DNA of 64,000 nt from Bacillus smithii (GTDB taxonomy: Bacteria; Bacillota; Bacilli; Bacillales; DSM-4216), in NCBI RefSeq assembly GCF_001050115.1, contig NZ_CP012024.1, positions 724,001 to 788,000 on the forward strand, written 5' to 3'. A program made the position numbers and the translations under genes. Positions within the stretch are counted from its first letter, which is position 1; the number at the start of each line of letters is the position of its first letter. Shown piece after piece: positions 9,855 through 21,874 of the stretch. Under the pieces are notes generated by a model. That model ran no database searches. It was not told the origin of the DNA and was given only the letters and a program-made list of their open reading frames with translations.

Positions 9855-10799
9855 GTGGAAGTTGTTTTTTCATTTTTTCCGCCGGCTGATTTAAGAGAAC
9901 AATTAATCAATGAATTTCCCGATTGTCATTTTCAATTTTATCGAAAAATTTCTGAAGCGGAATGGAAAAATGCTGAAGTCATCGTCACATACGGCGAAGA
10001 TTTGTCAGAAAAAATCATTCATTCATCGCCGCGTCTACGATGGATTATGGTTTGTTCGGCAGGCCTTGAAAAAATGCCGTTTCAAGCTATCAAAGCAAAG
10101 AATATCCTCGTGACAAATGCCAGGGGAATTCATAAAATCCCAATGGCTGAATTCACATTAGGTCTCATGCTCCAACATGTTAAAAGATACCCTGAGCTCG
10201 CTGATTTCGAAAAACAAAAATTTTGGAATAAAAAACTGCCTTTGCAAGAATTGGCGGAAAAAGAAGTGCTTGTATTGGGGACGGGTGCCATCGGAAGCGA
10301 AATTGGCAGGCTTTCCAAAGCATTTCGAATGAAAACAAGCGGAGTTAATCGAAGCGGGAAACCAGTGGACTATTTTGATCGCATCTATACGTTTCAAGAT
10401 TGGAACATTGCGCTTGGCACGGCCGATTTCATTGTCTCTGTCCTTCCAAGCACGCCGGAAACCCGTTATCTTTTAAGGGAAAATCACTTTCAAACCATGA
10501 AAGACACAGCTGTCTTTATCAATATCGGGCGGGGAGACCTTGTAGAAGAAAAAGTGTTGTTAAATGCTGCAAAACAGAATCAAGTGGCCCATATTTATTT
10601 GGACGTTTTTGAAAAAGAACCCCTTCCCCCGGAACATGAATTTTGGACATTGAATAATATTACGGTAACGCCGCATATATCAGCGATGTCGAAAAATTAC
10701 TTGCCAAGAGCGTTTGAAATATTAAAACACAACTTATCTACATATATTACAGGAAGAAAAGATTTTTGGAATGTGGTCGATCTGGACAGGGGGTACTAG
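9855..10799 (+). CDS. NAD(P)-dependent D-2-hydroxyacid dehydrogenase family protein
   Basis: A 314-residue member of the D-isomer-specific 2-hydroxyacid dehydrogenases. The Rossmann motif 'GTGAIGSEIG' starts near residue 142. The catalytic Arg is in 'NIGRGDLV' (about 226), the Glu in 'DVFEKEPLP' and the His in 'VTPHISA' (about 273), so all three active-site residues are present. The substrate cannot be told from sequence; relatives act on glyoxylate, hydroxypyruvate and other 2-keto acids. Translation starts at GTG with GGAGAGGAG 8 bases upstream. The next gene begins two bases after the stop, so the two are co-transcribed. Confidence 0.85.
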   Translation: MEVVFSFFPPADLREQLINEFPDCHFQFYRKISEAEWKNAEVIVTYGEDLSEKIIHSSPRLRWIMVCSAGLEKMPFQAIKAKNILVTNARGIHKIPMAEFTLGLMLQHVKRYPELADFEKQKFWNKKLPLQELAEKEVLVLGTGAIGSEIGRLSKAFRMKTSGVNRSGKPVDYFDRIYTFQDWNIALGTADFIVSVLPSTPETRYLLRENHFQTMKDTAVFINIGRGDLVEEKVLLNAAKQNQVAHIYLDVFEKEPLPPEHEFWTLNNITVTPHISAMSKNYLPRAFEILKHNLSTYITGRKDFWNVVDLDRGY

Positions 10800-10801
10800 C
10801 G

Positions 10802-11353
10802 TTGAAAATTTATACGAAGACAGGAGATAAAGGGACAACTTCGCTTATCTACGGGCAAAGAGTTTCAAAAACCGATGCCCGCGTAGAAGCATATGGGACA
10901 TGCGATGAGGCGAATACGCTCATTGGTTTATCGCTTAGCTATTTCGTGCATGAATCATTTGACGGAAAAGAAGAAGTAGCAAATGTTTTACAGCAAATTC
11001 AAACAGAACTTTTTTACGTTGGTGCAGAATTGGCTACTCCTCCCGAAAAAGAAGTGAAGTGGAAATTAAAAGAAAATAATATCCAATTTCTCGAAAAGAT
11101 GATTGATCAATGGGATGGGAAATTGGAACCATTAAATAATTTTATTTTGCCCGGGGGCCATCCCGCGGGAGCCGCGCTTCATGCAGCCCGTTCTGTTGTC
11201 AGAAGAGCGGAACGAAAAGCGGTAAAAGTAGAAAAGGTAAATCCTCTTGTTCTGGCTTATTTAAATCGACTTTCCGATCTATTGTTTGTCGCAGCAAGAT
11301 ATATAAACGCTAAACTTGGGCAAAAAGAGAAGAAACTTTCTATAGAATCATGA
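10802..11353 (+). CDS. PduO-type cob(I)yrinic acid a,c-diamide adenosyltransferase
   Basis: A 183-residue ATP:corrinoid adenosyltransferase that makes adenosylcobalamin. The N-terminal ATP loop 'IYTKTGDKGTTSLIYG', the 'VEAYGTCDEANTLIG' helix, 'SVVRRAERKAV' and the C-terminal 'LNRLSDLLFVAARY' are the family hallmarks; the enzyme is a trimer with the active site between subunits. The chosen TTG start follows AGGGGGT and lies two bases after the stop codon of the dehydrogenase gene, implying translational coupling. B. subtilis YvqK is the closest described relative I know. Confidence 0.92.
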   Translation: MKIYTKTGDKGTTSLIYGQRVSKTDARVEAYGTCDEANTLIGLSLSYFVHESFDGKEEVANVLQQIQTELFYVGAELATPPEKEVKWKLKENNIQFLEKMIDQWDGKLEPLNNFILPGGHPAGAALHAARSVVRRAERKAVKVEKVNPLVLAYLNRLSDLLFVAARYINAKLGQKEKKLSIES

Positions 11354-11404
11354 GAATTTTGGATTGAAAACATTGACAAAATCACTATTTCATTAGTACA
11401 CTTA

Positions 11405-11419
11405 TTATAAAGATTACAA
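11405..11419 (+). promoter_or_regulatory. Putative Per box upstream of perR
   Basis: TTATAAAGATTACAA matches the Per-box consensus TTATAATNATTATAA at 12 of 14 defined positions. It lies 40 bases before the perR start, just downstream of a TTGACA hexamer at 11373-11378. PerR autoregulation is known in B. subtilis; binding here is inferred. Confidence 0.6.
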
Positions 11420-11458
11420 ATTGAGAACGATTTTTATGTTAAAGTGAGGTGCATGACG

Positions 11459-11899
11459 GTGGCGCAGGAACATCTTAAAGAAGCTTTAGAAACGTTAAAA
11501 GATTCTGGAGTACGTATAACTCCTCAGCGTCATGCAATACTTGAATACCTGGTCCAATCCATGTCACACCCAACTGCGGATGAAATTTATAAAGCGTTAG
11601 AAGGTAAATTTCCCAATATGAGTGTGGCAACCGTTTATAATAATTTGCGAGTATTTCGTGAAGTTGGATTAGTGAAAGAGCTGACCTATGGCGATTCATC
11701 CAGCAGATTTGATTTTGTAACAACTGACCATTACCATGTCATTTGTGAAGAGTGCGGCAAAATTGTCGATTTTCACTATCCAGGACTGGACGAGGTTGAA
11801 CAATTTGCTTCGCATGTTACTGGTTTTAAAGTTAGTCACCATCGGATGGAGATTTATGGGATTTGTCCGGAATGCAGTGCCAAAAAAGAAGTTCATTAA
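11459..11899 (+). CDS. perR: Peroxide-responsive repressor PerR
   Basis: A 146-residue Fur-family metalloregulator. With the GTG start the metal residues fall exactly on B. subtilis numbering: His37, Asp85, His91, His93 and Asp104 form the Fe/Mn site, whose His37/His91 oxidation senses peroxide, and Cys96, Cys99, Cys136 and Cys139 hold structural zinc. The winged helix carries '[16 protein letters not shown]'. An ATG two codons earlier is rejected because AAAGTGAGGTG ends only one or two bases before it but 8 before the GTG. PerR represses catalase, Dps-type and haem genes; a Per box upstream suggests autoregulation. Confidence 0.97.
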   Translation: MAQEHLKEALETLKDSGVRITPQRHAILEYLVQSMSHPTADEIYKALEGKFPNMSVATVYNNLRVFREVGLVKELTYGDSSSRFDFVTTDHYHVICEECGKIVDFHYPGLDEVEQFASHVTGFKVSHHRMEIYGICPECSAKKEVH

Positions 11900-11900
11900 A

Positions 11901-11934
11901 AAGAATTGTTCTAAAAAGGAACAATTCTTTTTTT
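11901..11934 (+). terminator. Terminator of perR
   Basis: AAGAATTGTTC pairs perfectly with GAACAATTCTT and is followed by seven T residues. The A-rich left side could also serve the convergent ygzB. Confidence 0.9.
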
Positions 11935-11935
11935 G

Positions 11936-12292
11936 CTATTTATTTCGTTTTTTTCGATTGTACTCCTCATTAAACTCTTTGCCCTCCAAAGAAGGATCGA
12001 GCGTAAGGGGCTCTCGGCAATACATGCACATATCTACTCTGCCAAGCATTTTTGTTTGTTTTCTACAGTTTGGACAAACCACCACAACCGCCCTTGTCGA
12101 AAGCATTCCAATCCAAAAATACACAACGACACTCGCCATAATGCTTAAAAATCCCAGCATCATAAAAATCGTCATGATCAATGGATGATTTCGAAAAAAT
12201 AAACCTATGTACATTATCAAAAAACCGATAAAAATTAACGAAAGTGCAAAAGTTCGAATACGGTTAATCTTACTTTTATAATTTTTGGCCAT
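11936..12292 (-). CDS. ygzB: Membrane protein with zinc-ribbon, YgzB (UPF0295)
   Basis: A 118-residue protein with two membrane helices ('[20 protein letters not shown]' and '[20 protein letters not shown]'). A C-terminal cytoplasmic zinc ribbon follows, formed by 'CPNCRKQ' and 'MCMYCREP' (two CxxC pairs). Size, topology and position between perR and ygxA match B. subtilis YgzB; the function is unknown. GGAGGGG lies 6-8 bases before the ATG. It converges on perR with only the shared terminator between them. Confidence 0.9.
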   Translation of the reverse strand: MAKNYKSKINRIRTFALSLIFIGFLIMYIGLFFRNHPLIMTIFMMLGFLSIMASVVVYFWIGMLSTRAVVVVCPNCRKQTKMLGRVDMCMYCREPLTLDPSLEGKEFNEEYNRKKRNK

Positions 12293-12425
12293 CCCATCCC
12301 CTCCTAACGTAACTATATCATACTTTACGCTTTGAAGTCGGTTAATGTTTTAAAAGGAATAGAAGGAAAATCAGCAGTTTTTGTCGAAATTGGTAGAATG
12401 AAAAAATTTAATGGAGGAATTTTTT

Positions 12426-13289
12426 ATGGAGGATATCCTTCGGCCCATTTATCAAGAGAGAGCGAGCTCAAAAAATACGCTTGGCATTTTATCCATCGAA
12501 AAAAGAGAAGGATGGAATTATCAAGAAGAAACATTTGACAACATTTTATTAGTAATTGCAAAAGAAGTCGAAAAAAATTTGCTGGTTAAACATTATGCAT
12601 ATCAAGATAAGAAAGCCGCTCTCTATATTGTGGACGAAGAGCAGTTGAAGGAATGGCTTCTTTTAGGAACGAATCGAAAAATATTGAACTGGCTTTCCGA
12701 TGGGAAAATTGTGTTTGACCGGAACGACTATGTTCATCGATTGAAAAATGAGTTGCGAGAACCTTCTGCCAATGAAAGAAATTTGAAAATGGCGATTGAA
12801 TTTTCAAAGATTATCAAGTCCTACACAGATGGAAAAGCATTTTTTCATAACGGGCATTACATGGATGCATATCATCATATTTCCCGCTCTCTTTATCATT
12901 TAGCATGCTTGACGATCATCGAAAAAGGATTTCAACCGGAGCAGACAATGTGGGATCAAGTGAAACAATTGAATCCTGAAATTTACAAACTATACGAAGA
13001 ACTGCTGACCAGCAACGAAAATATAGAAAAACGGTTGGAACTTCTTTTCTTGGCGAGTGAATTTCTTATTCATTCGCATACGGAATCCGGTGTTTCTCAT
13101 TTTCTAAATGTTTTAAGAAAAAAAGACTACTGGTCTATTGATGATTTGATAAACCATCCGGAAGTAAAATATTACGCTATCGATTTGGAAACCCTCTTGG
13201 AGTATTTAATTCATCAAAATTATGTGCGGATTGTTCAGGCAGAAACGAAAGGAATTCATATTTATCATCGATTCTATAAAATTTCTTAA
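12426..13289 (+). CDS. ygxA: YgxA-like nucleotidyltransferase-domain protein, C terminus altered by IS30
   Basis: A 287-residue protein matching B. subtilis YgxA in position (last gene before the rRNA operon) and in its N terminus 'MEDILRPIYQERASSKNTLG'. It is annotated in the family as nucleotidyltransferase-like with a C-terminal winged-helix part; its role is unknown. The ATG 15 bases upstream lies inside the ribosome-binding site GGAGG and is rejected. The IS30 element is inserted in the last codons. The target duplication beyond the element shows that the original end was FYKIFS-stop, while the present one is FYKIS-stop, with the stop codon supplied by the element. The protein is therefore probably still functional. 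Confidence 0.88.
   Translation: MEDILRPIYQERASSKNTLGILSIEKREGWNYQEETFDNILLVIAKEVEKNLLVKHYAYQDKKAALYIVDEEQLKEWLLLGTNRKILNWLSDGKIVFDRNDYVHRLKNELREPSANERNLKMAIEFSKIIKSYTDGKAFFHNGHYMDAYHHISRSLYHLACLTIIEKGFQPEQTMWDQVKQLNPEIYKLYEELLTSNENIEKRLELLFLASEFLIHSHTESGVSHFLNVLRKKDYWSIDDLINHPEVKYYAIDLETLLEYLIHQNYVRIVQAETKGIHIYHRFYKIS
13272..13284. repeat. Left direct repeat flanking IS30 copy 1
   Basis: TTCTATAAAATTT is repeated at 14654-14666 on the other side of the element. The last three T's are shared with the repeat at copy 2, so 10 bp is the minimum length. Confidence 0.75.
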
Positions 13290-13361
13290 ATTGCAATATT
13301 AAATGCAACAAGTATTGAAAGACCAGATAACCCATGATTAAGTAGAATCGGGACACTCTGC

Positions 13362-13470
13362 GCAACTTGACGTGGAGTGGCGGGCATGGTAGCCTGGTTG
13401 GCCCAGCCAGTACCGTATACCTGGCTTCATGGCTGGTAGCCATGCCCGCAGAGGCTCTTTGTCAAGTTGC
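13362..13470. other. Large imperfect hairpin region inside IS30 copy 1
   Basis: GCAACTTGAC (13362-13371) pairs with GTCAAGTTGC (13461-13470), and inside it GCGGGCATGG (13380-13389) pairs with CCATGCCCGC (13440-13449), with further pairing in the apical part. It lies downstream of the transposase gene and is repeated in copy 2. Confidence 0.7.
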
Positions 13471-13488
13471 TAAAAACCAACCCTTTGG

Positions 13489-13526
13489 GTTAGCTGGCTT
13501 AAGGTTAAGAAGCTAAGCCAGCTAAC
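13489..13526 (-). terminator. Hairpin overlapping the IS30 transposase stop codon
   Basis: A perfect 12-bp stem (GTTAGCTGGCTT with AAGCCAGCTAAC) spans the last codons of the transposase. There is no T run, so a role in RNA stability or protection from outside transcription is as likely as termination. Confidence 0.45.
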
Positions 13527-14548
13527 TCTATTTGGAAACACTCCTCAGGTGTACGATAATTGAGGATCTTCCTTGGAAGATGGTTACACCAATTTTCAAC
13601 ATAGGTAATGGTTTCGTCTGCCACAGAGGAAATGGGTCTCCCCTTTGGTATGAAGCGCCTAATAAGGCCATTATGACGCTCGTTGGTTCCTCGTTCACAG
13701 GATGTGTAAGGGTGTGTAAAATAAACCTCTGTTAGATCTTTTTCAACACTAAGGCCGAGGTCAGCAAATTCAGAACCGTTATCAGCCGTAATGGTTTTAA
13801 ACACTTTAGAGAACCGATTACCATAAGACACTTTCAACTGAGATATGACTTCTGAAACGGATAGACTATCCTTGGCTGTCACTCTCAAAATTATTTCTTT
13901 ACGGGTTTTGCGCTCAGTAAGAGTCAATAAGGCCTGATCTTTAGTCTTCTTGCCTATAACCGTATCAATTTCCCAGTGACCAAACTCTTGGCGTTCATTG
14001 ACTTCAATTGGTCGCTCATCGATACTGCGTCCTAAGATCTTCTTATTCTTCCGGTTACGTTTTTTCTTGGTGTTCAGGGTAATTTTCATAGGTAGGTCAA
14101 TGTTTTTAACGCCTATAAGTCCTAGATCAATATAGTTATAAAGGGTCTTGGTGCAAACCATTTTGTCTTTGAATTTCCCATCACGTTTGGCTCTCCCACA
14201 TACCGCATCAGGAGACCATTTCTTATCAAGGATCTGAGTTTCGGCATACTTAATAAACTCGATGGCATCGTCTAGTTTTAGCTTGCGGCCACAGGCTTTC
14301 CTGTTTCTCTCATAGAGAAGTTGACCTGTGTCTGGAAAATAGACATGAACAATTTTCCCGTTGCTTTTTCTTTGTGGCACTGTACCTCTTCTTAACTCAC
14401 GGGAGATGGTGCTTTTGTGACAACCAACATAATCTGCAATCTCCTGTTGAGTCTTACCAGCAGCGTGTAAGGCCGCAATTTTCCCACGGTCATAAGCCGT
14501 TAAGTGTTTGAAATGCCGAGCTCCTATGGTAGAATTAGTAATTGCCAT
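13505..14548 (-). CDS. IS30-family transposase (copy 1)
   Basis: A 347-residue DDE transposase. The N-terminal helix-turn-helix 'FKHLTAYDRGKIAALHAAGKTQQEIADYVGC' recognises the ends. The catalytic rve domain shows 'FGHWEIDTVIGKK' (first Asp), 'TITADNGSEFADL' (second Asp) and 'ERGTNERHNGLIRRFIPKG' (Glu, the IS30 signature). It is identical to the protein of the second copy, and the intact frame suggests recent activity. Confidence 0.95.
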   Translation of the reverse strand: MAITNSTIGARHFKHLTAYDRGKIAALHAAGKTQQEIADYVGCHKSTISRELRRGTVPQRKSNGKIVHVYFPDTGQLLYERNRKACGRKLKLDDAIEFIKYAETQILDKKWSPDAVCGRAKRDGKFKDKMVCTKTLYNYIDLGLIGVKNIDLPMKITLNTKKKRNRKNKKILGRSIDERPIEVNERQEFGHWEIDTVIGKKTKDQALLTLTERKTRKEIILRVTAKDSLSVSEVISQLKVSYGNRFSKVFKTITADNGSEFADLGLSVEKDLTEVYFTHPYTSCERGTNERHNGLIRRFIPKGRPISSVADETITYVENWCNHLPRKILNYRTPEECFQIELAGLAS

Positions 14549-14653
14549 AGATAAATCCTCCGTATCGATATTGTTTTAGTCGACTTAATCATACGTGGTT
14601 TATCTATGGTTTTTCATTTTTTATGCTTGTTGCATTTGATTATACAACTAGCC

Positions 14654-14666
14654 TTCTATAAAATTT
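14654..14666. repeat. Right direct repeat flanking IS30 copy 1
   Basis: TTCTATAAAATTT duplicates the sequence left of the element; it preserves the original ygxA end. Confidence 0.75.
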
Positions 14667-14689
14667 TTTCATAAAAACAAAAAAAGTGA

Positions 14690-14718
14690 TTGACGTAATT
14701 ATGTTTTCTTGTTATAGT
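14690..14718 (+). promoter_or_regulatory. rRNA operon promoter P1
   Basis: TTGACG (14690-14695), a 17-base spacer and TATAGT (14713-14718), SigA type, followed by A/T-rich DNA. It lies about 40 bases beyond the IS30 element, so the insertion did not remove it but may have displaced upstream activating sequence. Confidence 0.75.
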
Positions 14719-14770
14719 AATAAACGTCGCTGCTGGATGTGATTGAAAACAGCAACGGCTCAAAAAAATA

Positions 14771-14800
14771 TTGACAGTGACTTTAGTTGTATGATATTAT
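14771..14800 (+). promoter_or_regulatory. rRNA operon promoter P2
   Basis: TTGACA (14771-14776), an 18-base spacer and TATTAT (14795-14800). Tandem promoters about 80 bases apart are usual for Bacillus rrn operons. Confidence 0.75.
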
Positions 14801-14891
14801 TGAAAAGTCGCTATCATTAGATGGGTCCTTGAAAACTGAACAAAACGAAGCGTAAACCAATGTTTCAATCGAAACAAGCCAAGTCAAATTT

Positions 14892-19640
<4,749 letters not shown>

Positions 19641-19786
19641 AAGAAAGCGCGAAATCGGTGAAACTGCTTCTTCTATCTAGTTTTGAAGGAAGATATCTTG
19701 ATAACGCTTTATAAAAAGACCTATAAATTCTTTAAAATTCCTATTGAAATTTAAAGAACAATCGTTCCGACAATACATGGTGACCG

Positions 19787-19902
<116 letters not shown>

Positions 19903-19910
19903 GATATTAT

Positions 19911-19985
19911 TCCGCAGTAGCTCAGTGGTAGAGCAATCGGCTGTTAACCGATCGGTCGTAGGTTCGAATCCTACCTGCGGAGCCA
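19911..19985 (+). tRNA. tRNA-Asn (GTT)
   Basis: Cloverleaf with acceptor TCCGCAG/CTGCGGA, anticodon loop CTGTTAA and encoded CCA. First of 15 tRNA genes behind the 5S gene. Confidence 0.96.
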
Positions 19986-19988
19986 TAT

Positions 19989-20080
19989 GGAGAGCTGTCC
20001 GAGTGGTCGAAGGAGCACGATTGGAAATCGTGTAGACGGTTAACGCTGTCTCAAGGGTTCGAATCCCTTGCTCTCCGCCA
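19989..20080 (+). tRNA. tRNA-Ser (GGA)
   Basis: Class II tRNA with a long variable arm; anticodon loop TTGGAAA; acceptor GGAGAGC/GCTCTCC; CCA encoded. Confidence 0.96.
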
Positions 20081-20089
20081 TTATAAGTT

Positions 20090-20161
20090 GGCCCGTTGGT
20101 CAAGTGGTTAAGACACCGCCCTTTCACGGCGGTAACACGGGTTCGAATCCCGTACGGGTCA
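20090..20161 (+). tRNA. tRNA-Glu (TTC)
   Basis: Anticodon loop CTTTCAC; acceptor GGCCCGT/ACGGGTC; no encoded CCA. Confidence 0.95.
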
Positions 20162-20169
20162 TCCTCAAT

Positions 20170-20245
20170 GGAGGTTTAGCTCAGCTGGGAGAGCACTTGC
20201 CTTACAAGCAAGGGGTCGGCGGTTCGATCCCGTCAACCTCCACCA
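20170..20245 (+). tRNA. tRNA-Val (TAC)
   Basis: Anticodon loop CTTACAA; acceptor GGAGGTT/AACCTCC; CCA encoded. Confidence 0.96.
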
Positions 20246-20255
20246 TCTATATCGT

Positions 20256-20329
<74 letters not shown>

Positions 20330-20388
20330 TTGAATGACATAGTATTTCTTTCATACATAATCAACGTGTCAGCATATCTTAAAACAAT

Positions 20389-20464
20389 GGTCCCGTAGTG
20401 TAGCGGTTATCACGCCTGCCTGTCACGCAGGAGATCGCGGGTTCGATTCCCGTCGGGACCGCCA
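20389..20464 (+). tRNA. tRNA-Asp (GTC)
   Basis: Anticodon loop CTGTCAC; acceptor GGTCCCG/CGGGACC; CCA encoded. It follows a 59-base gap, the largest in the cluster. Confidence 0.96.
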
Positions 20465-20474
20465 TGAAATCATC

Positions 20475-20550
20475 GGCTCGGTAGCTCAGTCGGTAGAGCA
20501 AAGGACTGAAAATCCTTGTGTCGGCGGTTCGATTCCGTCCCGAGCCACCA
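20475..20550 (+). tRNA. tRNA-Phe (GAA)
   Basis: Anticodon loop CTGAAAA; acceptor GGCTCGG/CCGAGCC; CCA encoded. Confidence 0.96.
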
Positions 20551-20554
20551 TGTT

Positions 20555-20627
<73 letters not shown>

Positions 20628-20632
20628 TCAGT

Positions 20633-20717
20633 GGAGGGGTAGCGAAGTGGCTAAACGCGGCGGACTGTAAATCCGCTCCCTCAGGGTTCGGCGGTTCGAA
20701 TCCGTCCCCCTCCACCA
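20633..20717 (+). tRNA. tRNA-Tyr (GTA)
   Basis: Class II tRNA with a long variable arm; anticodon loop CTGTAAA; CCA encoded. Confidence 0.96.
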
Positions 20718-20722
20718 TTCAT

Positions 20723-20796
20723 AGGGGCATAGTTTAACGGTAGAACAGAGGTCTCCAAAACCTCCGGTGTGGGTTCGATTCCTACTGCCCCTGCCA
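20723..20796 (+). tRNA. tRNA-Trp (CCA)
   Basis: Anticodon loop CTCCAAA; acceptor AGGGGCA/TGCCCCT; CCA encoded. Confidence 0.95.
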
Positions 20797-20805
20797 TATT
20801 ATAAT

Positions 20806-20882
20806 GGCGGCTATGGCGAAGTGGTTAACGCATCGGATTGTGGCTCCGACATTCGTGGGTTCGATTCCCACTAGTCGCCCCA
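20806..20882 (+). tRNA. tRNA-His (GTG)
   Basis: Anticodon loop TTGTGGC. The extra G at position -1, paired at the end of the acceptor stem, is encoded, as expected for tRNA-His. Confidence 0.95.
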
Positions 20883-20898
20883 TATTAAAAGGAATCAT

Positions 20899-20970
20899 TG
20901 GGCTATAGCCAAGCGGTAAGGCAACGGACTTTGACTCCGTCATGCGCTGGTTCGAATCCAGCTAGCCCAG
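20899..20970 (+). tRNA. tRNA-Gln (TTG)
   Basis: Anticodon loop CTTTGAC; acceptor TGGGCTA/TAGCCCA; CCA not encoded. Confidence 0.95.
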
Positions 20971-20973
20971 TAC

Positions 20974-21048
20974 GCGGAAGTAGTTCAGTGGTAGAACACC
21001 ACCTTGCCAAGGTGGGGGTCGCGGGTTCGAGTCCCGTCTTCCGCTCCA
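20974..21048 (+). tRNA. tRNA-Gly (GCC)
   Basis: Anticodon loop TTGCCAA; acceptor GCGGAAG/CTTCCGC; CCA encoded. Confidence 0.95.
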
Positions 21049-21053
21049 ATGAA

Positions 21054-21127
<74 letters not shown>

Positions 21128-21135
21128 TATAATAA

Positions 21136-21218
21136 GCCGATGTGGCGGAATTGGCAGACGCGCACGACTCAAAATCGTGTTCCCTTGTGGAGTGTGGGTT
21201 CGACTCCCACCATCGGCA
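21136..21218 (+). tRNA. tRNA-Leu (CAA), copy 1
   Basis: Class II tRNA; anticodon loop CTCAAAA; acceptor GCCGATG/CATCGGC; CCA not encoded. Last gene of the rRNA-tRNA operon. An identical 83-base copy lies at 32287-32369, and partial copies lie further downstream. Confidence 0.96.
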
Positions 21219-21232
21219 TCGAATATAGAGAT

Positions 21233-21263
21233 AAGGGGTTCCACATAGTGGAACCCCTTGTTT
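21233..21263 (+). terminator. Terminator of the rRNA-tRNA operon
   Basis: AAGGGGTTCCAC pairs with GTGGAACCCCTT and is followed by GTTTTTATATT. Confidence 0.92.
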
Positions 21264-21874
21264 TTATATTTGGCTCTATGTCAATTGTTGGAATACACTT
21301 ATCGAAGTGCCCCCTTTTTTGTAGTTGACTAGATGAGTGAACATAAAGCTTTATTTCTTAGTCTCTTAAAATTCCGGTTCTATACTAAATGTTGGGGTTG
21401 AATCTTTTCAGCCACGAAATGAAATTCCCTAATTTGAACGTTCATTCGATGACAGGTTGGATAAAGGCCTGTTTTTTCTATTATAGAAGGCGGTAAAAAT
21501 CGCTTTTGTAATCGCATGAAGGTTTATTTCTCCTAAAATATAGATTTTAAGCTCAATTGATAAGGATTTTAAGCTTTTTGGTGAAACGGATATCAGCAAA
21601 ACATCGGTTCTCGTAATCAAAAAAAAGAGCAAAGAGTCAAAGGCGTATGTATTAAAGGGGGAGGTACTTTTATAGGTTGGAATAAAGCACGAATCTCTTA
21701 CGGTTCAATTAACTGAATTTACTTTATTTATGGAATTTTTTAAAATATACTTTACTAATCGGAATAATATGATTAAAATAAAAAAACAAAATACCGTAGA
21801 ATTGACGTTCAATAACTCCTGATGCATCTATGTTCGGGAGCTTTTTATTTTTTATTAAAAAAGGGGTGGAGAAG
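21264..21874. other. AT-rich intergenic region before the sulfur operon regulator
   Basis: No convincing gene on either strand. The last 60 bases hold a terminator-like hairpin in what would be the leader of the LysR gene; the rest looks like decayed sequence that I cannot assign. Confidence 0.4.
21817..21850 (+). terminator. Terminator-like hairpin in the leader of the LysR regulator
   Basis: CTCCTGA pairs with TTCGGGAG across a 10-base loop and is followed by CTTTTTATTTTTTATT. It ends about 25 bases before the regulator start codon. It could be the end of an upstream transcript or an attenuator. Confidence 0.5.

Larger units (their letters stand above)
13285..14653 (-). mobile_element. IS30-family insertion sequence, copy 1 (1369 bp)
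   Basis: The boundaries come from comparison with a second copy at 30809-32177 of the same length and, as far as I compared, the same sequence. The ends carry imperfect inverted repeats sharing AAATGCAACAAG. Each copy is flanked by its own 13-bp direct repeat. A highly structured non-coding region lies between the transposase stop codon and the left end. Insertion is at the very 3' end of ygxA. Confidence 0.92.

Noticed and set aside
20330-20388. Internal promoter in the gap between tRNA-fMet and tRNA-Asp (TTGAAT ... TACATA)
   Set aside because: The hexamers are poor and the gap is A/T-rich by nature; no independent support.
21429-21632. Minus-strand frame of 67 codons in the region before the sulfur regulator
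   Set aside because: No ribosome-binding site and composition typical of random A/T-rich DNA.
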